A stretch of 64,000 bases of DNA, taken from the NCBI GenBank assembly GCA_022316685.1, contig JAKJHU010000085.1:2170001-2234000 (forward strand). Direction: 5' to 3'. This DNA is from Progne subis subis (lineage: Eukaryota > Chordata > Aves > Passeriformes > Hirundinidae). Positions 56,608 to 64,000 of the stretch are shown here, one piece after another; positions within the stretch are counted from its first letter, which is position 1; every line of letters starts with the position of its first letter. The position numbers and the translations under genes are program-made. The notes under the pieces are model-generated. The model was given only the letters and a program-made list of their open reading frames with translations. It was not told where the DNA came from and searched no databases.

Positions 56608-56723
56608 AACCCCAACAGGATCCCGCACTCTGCCCCTAACACCATTCCTGCCCTGCCACAACTGCAACCCCAACAGGATCCCCCACTCTGCCCCTAACAC
56701 CATTCCTGCCCTTCCACAAGCTG
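56608..56723. repeat. 58-bp tandem duplication (2 copies)
   Basis: Two head-to-tail copies of a 58-base unit starting AACCCCAACAGGATCC and containing CACTCTGCCCCTAACACC differ at only a few positions. It is intronic and keeps a plus-strand frame open by chance. Confidence 0.88.
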
Positions 56724-59700
56724 TGGGCACCACAGGACTCTGGTTTTGTTTACACCACGAGCACCACGTAATGCATGCAGACAAATTTAAACTGCATCCC
56801 GTGTTTCCACGGCAACGGGAGGGGCTGCATCAGCAATCCCCTGGGTTTAGTTTGGGCTATTCCTCACTGATTGAGCTGCACCGAATCCTTGCTGGGAACA
56901 GCAAACCAGTGATGTCACCAGTAACCATGGTGCCCACAGCTGAGCCTCTCCTGTGCCCTTTGTGCTCTAACATGCATCCTTCACGCGTGACAATCACTTT
57001 AATCCAATTAGTGCTGTTAAAAAAAAAACAACAACAAAAAAAAAGGGTCATGTCAATACTTATTTTGGGAAGGAAGGTTAGTTTGAGTCAACAAGATAAC
57101 GATCAGAACACGAGGCTTTACAACAGCACTTTGAGCCTCATTGCTCTGAACACACAGGGATGACCTGAAACCCTGGGGAGAAGGGAAAGAAATCTGTTCC
57201 TCATCAACGACTTCATTAATAAAGGCAAGAGAGCAGCTGTTTTAAACATCCCCCTTGCATGTTTGATCAATGGTTGGGCAAGATGCAGTGCTTCATCCCA
57301 GCCAGGCAATACCCTGTCCCAAACACTGATGCCTCACCAGCTGCACATAATTCTGATAGTAACCACAAAGTAGTGACCCTCTGTTTTCCCAATCCAGCAC
57401 TGGTCAGCTGCAGCTTCCAGGAGGGTTCCCTTTTGGGTCCTTTTGATCAGTCCTGCCTGTGGTAGGGATTTTATGGAAGAAGAATCTTCCCTCAAGTTTA
57501 CCAAGCAAGAATTTGGACTAGCAGACAGGCCTGTAACCACTGTCAGTGCTGCCTTCGAGGGGGCATCCAGCACACAAGGAGACGTCACCCGTGTTTGTGT
57601 CAGAGAGAGGCACAGGCAAAGCCGGGCGTGCAGGAGGCCCTGAGGAAGGCTCCTCTCCCACCCAGGCATGGGCACGTCACCTGCACTGCATCTGCTGCAC
57701 CATCAGCACCAGCACTCCTGGCTGCTTTTCTTGTAATGGAATATGGGGTTTTTTTTAAAAAAAAGCCCTAAAAGCTGAAGGCAGACTGAGCTGGCAGTGT
57801 CAGGCTCCTGCAAGGCAGAGCAGAAACACACCCAGCATCACTTTGTACGAGCGTTGTAGGCACTGCATTATTTACCATCAGGGCTAGATATTAATGAAGC
57901 TGCTTGTACAAAAACAGGATATTTTGGGGACAATCAATTGTGAAGGGTCATAAAAAATTTACAGCATTAAGAGAACCTTTCTCATGGCCACTCATGAATC
58001 ACTTTGCCTTACAAAGACGCCCAGTCATACTCCTTCAGAGTCAGAGCTGGATGTGCCAGAGGCACATGAATTAGGGATCACTTTATTATGGAGATACCTC
58101 AAACCTGTTTACCCCACATGCCCCATCCTTCAAAATGTCTACTACACTTCCAGCTCAGTATTTCATCTACTCTAAGTATTTCCTTCCGTGTCTTTAAACT
58201 GATTTTTCACTGCATTAACTATTCCACAGACGCTGTCTGTGAGAAATACTGTCCCAGGTTTAAAGGGAGGCAAAGCAAGTTGCCCATTGCTATATTGTGA
58301 GTCAAAGACAAAATTTCAACTTGGGGTGCTCGGGATCAAGTCTAATCCTCTGATTACATCCTTTATACTTTAGGAACCCAATGCATTTGTTCACTAACGA
58401 TGGGCTGTGTGCTAAAATACCACAGGACTGGCTTAAAGAAATCCCCATAGTCTTCCTAATACTTAATTCATTACTTGCCTTTAGGTATTCGAAAAAGGGA
58501 AAACCTAATCCCAGTCAAGATTTTTGTCTTTCTTTCACAAGAATGAAAAAATACAGAAGGAAAAAGGGATTTTGACAGCCAACGAGCTCAGTAGGATTGG
58601 CAGTGCTGTGTCCTGTGTTAAAATCAGTGCAAATCTGAAGTTTAAAATTGTTTGTGTTATAACATTATCTTGGCTTCATTCACCTTTGCTAGGAGAAAGG
58701 GAGCACATGAGCCATCGAGGCAACATCAAATTCACTACTTAAAATCAATCTCTTTTGGAATATGATATGAAATCCCAGAGAAAGTAAGAATTCAAGGATA
58801 ATTACTACAAAACAAGAAAAAAGTACATGTAGAAAATGTGTTTGCTCCTTCTGTATGTTTTCCCAAAATGATAACCTGTATGGGTGTCACTCACCTGTGC
58901 AAATGAGAGCCCAAGTCTGGTGCCACCAAACATAACTGTACCACCCTTGTGCTCAAAACTAAAATCTGCAAATGCCTCATTCTTCTCCTCCATAAGGATG
59001 CAAATCCTCACAATCACAAAGAAAAGGTTATGAAAACCAGAGGAAGAAGAGAGAATACAGAAGCCACAGGTTTTAACGCTGCAGCACGGAAATCAGGGGA
59101 AAAGCTTCAAACCAGGCTTTGCTTTTAGATTTTTGAGTCTTCCAGGGTCTCTGGAGCCGTCAGCAGCGTCACCTGCTTTAAAACTGAAGCATAAATGTCT
59201 GTCTGTGCAGATGGCCAAGGCATCTGCATGCAGAACAAAAATAATCAGCCATCCAGGTCTTCAGTGTCCAGAGATGAAGGGTTAGTTTGCTTTCCCCCAC
59301 TCAATCAATCCTTCACCATCTGCTGAGCCTGCTGGCAACTGCCAAGCAGGGCTGAGCGTTTAAGGGACACGACTTTTGCACCTGGGTATCACGACAGGGC
59401 CTCAAGAATTATCACCAGCACCAAGCAGAGTTTTAAGTCCGTTCTCAAAGGTGCTTCCTGAGAGCTACATGGAAATGAAGGGGAAAACAGGACACTGCAG
59501 GTGTCTGGAAACTGAGATGATGGACAAACCATGATCCTCCCGAAAGGAGGAAAGTGACTCAGGATACTCCATCAGCAGTCAGGACAGGAGAGTACAGCAC
59601 ACTGCAGATGCTTGGAGCAGGCTTTGATTTTTTAGGGAAAGCAATAAATACAAAGCCCTGGAGGACGGCAGAGGAGAGGCTCATGTTAAAACATGAGAGA

Positions 59701-61847
59701 AGCCGTCAATTCCCAGGATCCTGCCTGAGCTCAGCAGGCAGTGCTGAGCAGATGGGTTATCTTCCATGCAATGCCTCAAACAGGGCCAGAGGCCTTTCCC
59801 TCAAAGCCATGGATGACAAAGTATTAATGCTATTAATTCAAAAGGATGATGCTGAATCTTAAAATAAGTCTCATCCTCAAAAGGTAATCACTAGGTCCAG
59901 CAGAAGAATATTTTTAAAGCATGCTATCTTTGGAGGAAGGTCACAAATACCCAGAGAAACCCATGTAGACAAAACAAGGACCAGAGTTATTTACAACAGA
60001 CAAGAAAGCTGCGCACACTGATATAAAAATAAGTTTTAATAACAAGAGGAATTCTCTCATCTTATGAAAGGGTCAGAAGGGCAGCAGTCTCTCGGAATCT
60101 CATGGCATATGGAAGCACAGTAACGAATGCTATTAAGATGATAAAAGGACTGACCTTTGGCTAATAACATCCTGACAAACGCATGCAGGGCTCGCATTCC
60201 AAGCTTTTATGAAACAGAGACTTTACTTTAATGTCTGCATTGTTTCTGGGGTGAGGAGGAGGAGGTGATCAGAGAGGAAGGTTCTCTGAACACAAGCAAA
60301 GGACGCCAGGGTTCCAGGAAAGGATTGCTGCTGACAGAAAAATATGCAGCATTCAGGAGGGGAAGAATTAAGAGACCCTTTAATAAGATCTCTCTAATGT
60401 GTCACACAGATCCCTTTGTGCCCAACAGGATTCACCTGGCAGAGACTGAAACAGCACACACGCCTCGGGTGCGATGTGCAGAGTGTCTGAGAAGACATCC
60501 AGGACAGAGTCCTTGGCTCCAAACTTCTGCAGGAAGGAACAAATCCCTACAGATGGTTACAGTTCCCTCCATAAATGGTTTGTGTTCCACAGAACTCACT
60601 CCAGTGCTCATCTCCAGCTCCTCTCCGCTCAGTTTAGGACAGCAGCCTGCAGCTTCCCCAGATCAGAGCACTCCCAGTCCTATGGAAAACTCTCCAGGCT
60701 GAGTTCATTGAGAAACTCTCGCTCTTGGAAGCAGGACTGGCTTTTAAATGTGCACACAGATTTCAGGGAAAAGTTACATTAACAGAGGTAGAGAGAGTGA
60801 TTTCACTGTTTTGAAATATTTTGCCTGTTTCATGCACCAGAATAAAACCAGGTCACAGCAGGAAGGAAGATGGCTGGTTCTTAGCTGAGATATAAAAATA
60901 AGTATGCTTTAATTTGGACCTCAAAAGAGACAAAACCTCAGCAATGATGCAGAAAGACCTTGTGCCTATGGAAAAGCTAAACCAAACTGCTCTGGAGCAA
61001 GGGCTCCCAACCTGGAGAGGCTGGCAATGCTGCGTGAGAGGCTTCCCAAGGAAGGATATTGAAAGTCTGAAATTTAATAGAGAAAAACAATTCAGTTCAG
61101 ATCTGCCAGGCTTCAAGCAAGTCGAGGGTACATTAAGTCCTTGCTGTAATGTAAAATTAACTTATTTAGGGAAGAATTTAAGTGCTACTTAAAGTACTGA
61201 AACCACTGACTGCAGATAATATTTCAGAAGCCAGCAGAAAGCAACTTAGGAGAATTTTTGCTCTCTCACCTCAAATTAAAAAAAAAATAAAAAAATTAAA
61301 GAGCAAAGCAGCAGGCCACTCATCTCAGTTTTCACAGCTTTATACACCAGCCTGGAGAACTTGTAGTTATAAGAGGAATTACAGAGCAACACGCAATGAT
61401 TTATTGCATGTCTCGCCTGCCCAGTGGCGCAGAGAAGCAAGAGAGATGTGGATTATATACTGCACAATTTTAATTCTCTCATCCAGTAAACACAGCAAAT
61501 ATGAGTACAGCCTGTTCCCATTTAATGGAAGGATCCCTTGCTATTTGGGCAGGATGCAGCTTACATCAAAATCTGGTGGGAAGTTTTGTTGCAGACTTCT
61601 AAGAATAAGAAGGGATTGCTCTCTCATGAAAACAGGTGATTGATCCTTCCACTGCAAGGCAAAAATCTACATGAAAATGCCTTTGAAAAGCGATGACAGT
61701 CCTACAGCTTGAGACAGAACATCCCTGCCCACATGGCTTTGAGGCACCACTTCCACCACAGGGCTCAGGGGAGAAGAGCCTTGTGGAAAATTTCCATTTG
61801 GACAATGCTGAAATCTAGGGAAATTTATGCCTAGGCCCAAAAAATTT

Positions 61848-61880
<33 letters not shown>

Positions 61881-61904
61881 CACACACACACATATATATA
61901 TATA
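61848..61904. repeat. compound microsatellite A(n)-(TA)n-(CA)n-(TA)n
   Basis: A run of about 17 A is followed by TA, CA and again TA dinucleotides, ending near 61904. It is simple sequence in the long first intron. Confidence 0.95.
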
Positions 61905-64000
61905 GACAGCTTGCCACCATTCTATACATGACAAATGTCTTAGAAATTAACCTTTTGCTTTTAAGAATCGTTCCTCTTCCCAGGAACTACTTCAAAACAT
62001 TCTGTTCTACGTTTCAGCCACAGATTTCTCAGAAATGCCTCTTCACCTCTGCTTTGCATGGGTATCTCAGCTTGTTCTCATAAGGGGGCTCAACACACAG
62101 AACTTACTTCTCCTGGGGCTTCTTCAGGAGTTTCAGAGGAAAAATAAAAGGACAGACATGAAGCACTTTCTCATTCTCTGAAAAGGACAAAGTCATGCTC
62201 CCCACTGCTCCTTCCACAGTGCCTGTCTCAAAGACAAAACTTCCATTTTTAAATCAAACTGAAGAAAATGTTTGATATCCTGGTCTAGGAAAAGCTCACA
62301 TTGAGACCAGCAGGAATCTTTCCACCAATTTCAGAAACAACTGAAGCAAATTGCTACCAAACTACGGACTCTACCCTAAGTGGTCTTTGTTTTCTTACTG
62401 CTTTTTTCAAACTTGAGCTGACACTCTTCTCAAGAAAAAGCACAGCCAGCTTTTCCTCTTGTCCTACTTGTACAAGTAACACAGCGAAGCCCCTTGCTTG
62501 TCATGCACTTCTCCAGCTCCTCCTTGGGCTCCATGAATGTTTCCAGCTTAGCCCCTGGCTCCAGAAGAGTGGAGGGAGATCAGAAACCTGACTTGACACC
62601 TGATCTAAGAGGAAACCTTACTCTGCTGCCTGTCACTGCAGTAGAAATTTAAAGCAGGGCTGGGTGGCAATTTGGAGATGTTCTTTCTCAAGCTGCTGAA
62701 CTTCCCCTCTATGAAACCCTTATGGCTTCTCGTGTCCTTTTTATGTCAAGATATGGCCAAAACCCCTGTCACGTAACAAAGCAGAACCCAGTGTTCTGCA
62801 TTAAGGAAACTAAAATCAGCAATTTAACTTCTGAGTTCAAAAAGCAAATCCACCTCCCTGACCAAGCTCTCCAGAATTCCCAGGAGGCCCCACAGACACT
62901 CCCCAATTAAGGATTCATCCTCTGTTTAATCAGATGGGCTCCTCCTTCCTAATCAGATCACTCTCCCCTACGCTCTGCTGCTCGCTGACAAGTTCTGCAC
63001 AGATAATACTCTGCTGCCATCCACCAGCTCTTCATGCAAAGCAACTGAGGCAAATTAGGAAGACAGAGTTGTTAACAAAATAATTACACCAGTATTCAGA
63101 GCAGCTACAGCATCAGGAAAAGGGACAGAAAAATGAAGCCAGCGAAGAAAAACGTTCACCCGTTTTTGAGATTTAGGTTAGACGCACAAAGATGACACAG
63201 TGTCAGAACGTGGAATTTAACCATTATTGCTGCAAAATGCACACCACACGTGCTTTCAACAGACGTTGTTGAAAGCCCAAGAGCATGAATCCTTAAGGAA
63301 CACATCTGGGTGGTCAGGAGAGAAATGAGGGAGTTGTGCTTTTGCTTTGGGGGGGGGTTTGGTTTTTTCCCTTATTTTAGGTTTTAAGCCAAAGCAGATT
63401 TTTCTAGCAGTGCTTCATCCTGCTTCAGAAAGCAGAGTTCTCCTGCAAACTCAATATTAGATGTGTGTTTTGCTGCAAAATTACATTTTATTTAAAGTGT
63501 GGGACAATGAAATAACACTTCAGATTCATTTCCTGCTCATAACTGCTCCTGGTTGGATTTCAAACACTGGGAGAATATGGGCACAGAGGATTTCAGTTAC
63601 AAAACCCCAACATTTTAATTAACTGCTTTACTGCAGACAGGGAATTCTGCAAAAATTCCCATCAGTATTCAGAAGCCTATTAAAAATAATCTACCTTTTA
63701 TGCCTAAACTGTTTCACTGTGGTATATAAGCACAGATATAGTACATTTCATTTTCTCCCCTCCCTTAATTCTCAAGTAACGCCTTTGGTTTACCCTCTCA
63801 AATTTATATTAGATTGTTGCTTCCCACGAAAAGAACAGAATTTGGTTTGCAACCGGAACTGGCACAACCAACACTTGGGCTGAATGTTTCCACAGGAACA
63901 GGTTTGTTGGTTCCCCAGGTAGGTCAGGCAAAAGTTCTCCAATTTACAGAGGAGAGGAAGCAAGTCAGAAATGGAAGTCCGCATTACTTTCCCCCACCAT

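Larger units (their letters stand above)
49824..64000 (-). other. PITPNM2: PITPNM2 first coding intron (3' part, over 14 kb)
   Basis: Acceptor CTTTCAG at its low end. I looked on the minus strand for the conserved first-exon sequence (MIIKEYRIPLP...EEYRIAQLYMIQ) and did not find it by eye, so the donor lies beyond the window. Contents: a CR1 3' end (about 50268-50490), a G-run at 50886-50894, an AT-rich stretch (about 50680-51350), a 58-bp tandem duplication (56608-56723) and a compound microsatellite (61848-61904). No other gene is recognised. Confidence 0.7.

Noticed and set aside
56528..57163. 211-residue plus-strand open frame
   Set aside because: It is partly created by the 58-bp duplication, lies inside an intron, and resembles nothing I know.
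1..64000. CRISPR arrays, operons, phage or other prokaryotic systems, and tRNA or rRNA genes
   Set aside because: The window is eukaryotic intron-exon DNA. No direct-repeat/spacer array, tRNA-like block or rRNA sequence was seen by eye.

Overview
This is a stretch of vertebrate nuclear genome, most likely from a bird. It holds spliced genes with GT-AG introns, AT-rich intronic DNA, microsatellites, and two degraded CR1 LINE 3' ends. One CR1 ends in an ATTCTATG-type motif, and the other carries the complementary start AATCATAGAATC. CR1 of this kind is the typical avian/reptilian retroposon. The species cannot be fixed from the sequence.

Layout. Positions 1-1201 hold the last two coding exons of ARL6IP4 on the + strand, ending with a TGA at 1199-1201. 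Almost everything else, from about 2170 to beyond the right edge, is PITPNM2 (Nir3, a membrane-associated phosphatidylinositol transfer protein of the RdgB family) on the - strand. The two genes are tail to tail, which matches the ARL6IP4-PITPNM2 order known from human 12q24. I place 23 coding exons between 49823 and 6051. The 3'UTR of about 3.9 kb runs from 6050 to about 2170. The first coding exon (about 26 residues, the start of the PITP domain) is not in the window and must lie beyond 64000, so the leftmost visible intron is longer than 14 kb.

Protein layout, numbering from a presumed 26-residue missing exon and a total near 1332 residues: PITP lipid-transfer domain (exons 49823 to about 40150), acidic/serine linker with a VAP-binding FFAT motif EFFDAHE (exon 36954-37049), a DDHD region resembling a lipase without its nucleophilic serine (about 30167 to 12373), and the LNS2 domain (9525 to 6625) with a degenerate SIDGS in place of the lipin DxDGT. 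The family moves phosphatidylinositol and phosphatidic acid at endoplasmic reticulum-plasma membrane contacts.

Two exons are disrupted in the sequence given. The exon at 39892-40217 breaks frame just after the conserved MAQF and again about 90 bases on. The exon at 10173-10290 has one extra base. All other exons are intact and phase-consistent, so consensus errors are likelier than a dead gene. A 150-base cassette exon (20866-21015) can be skipped in frame.

I found no evidence of a new biological system. The rest is ordinary intron, with a 41-bp minisatellite, a 58-bp tandem duplication, a CRE plus MEF2-like pair, a 12-bp hairpin and 3'UTR control motifs as minor points of interest.
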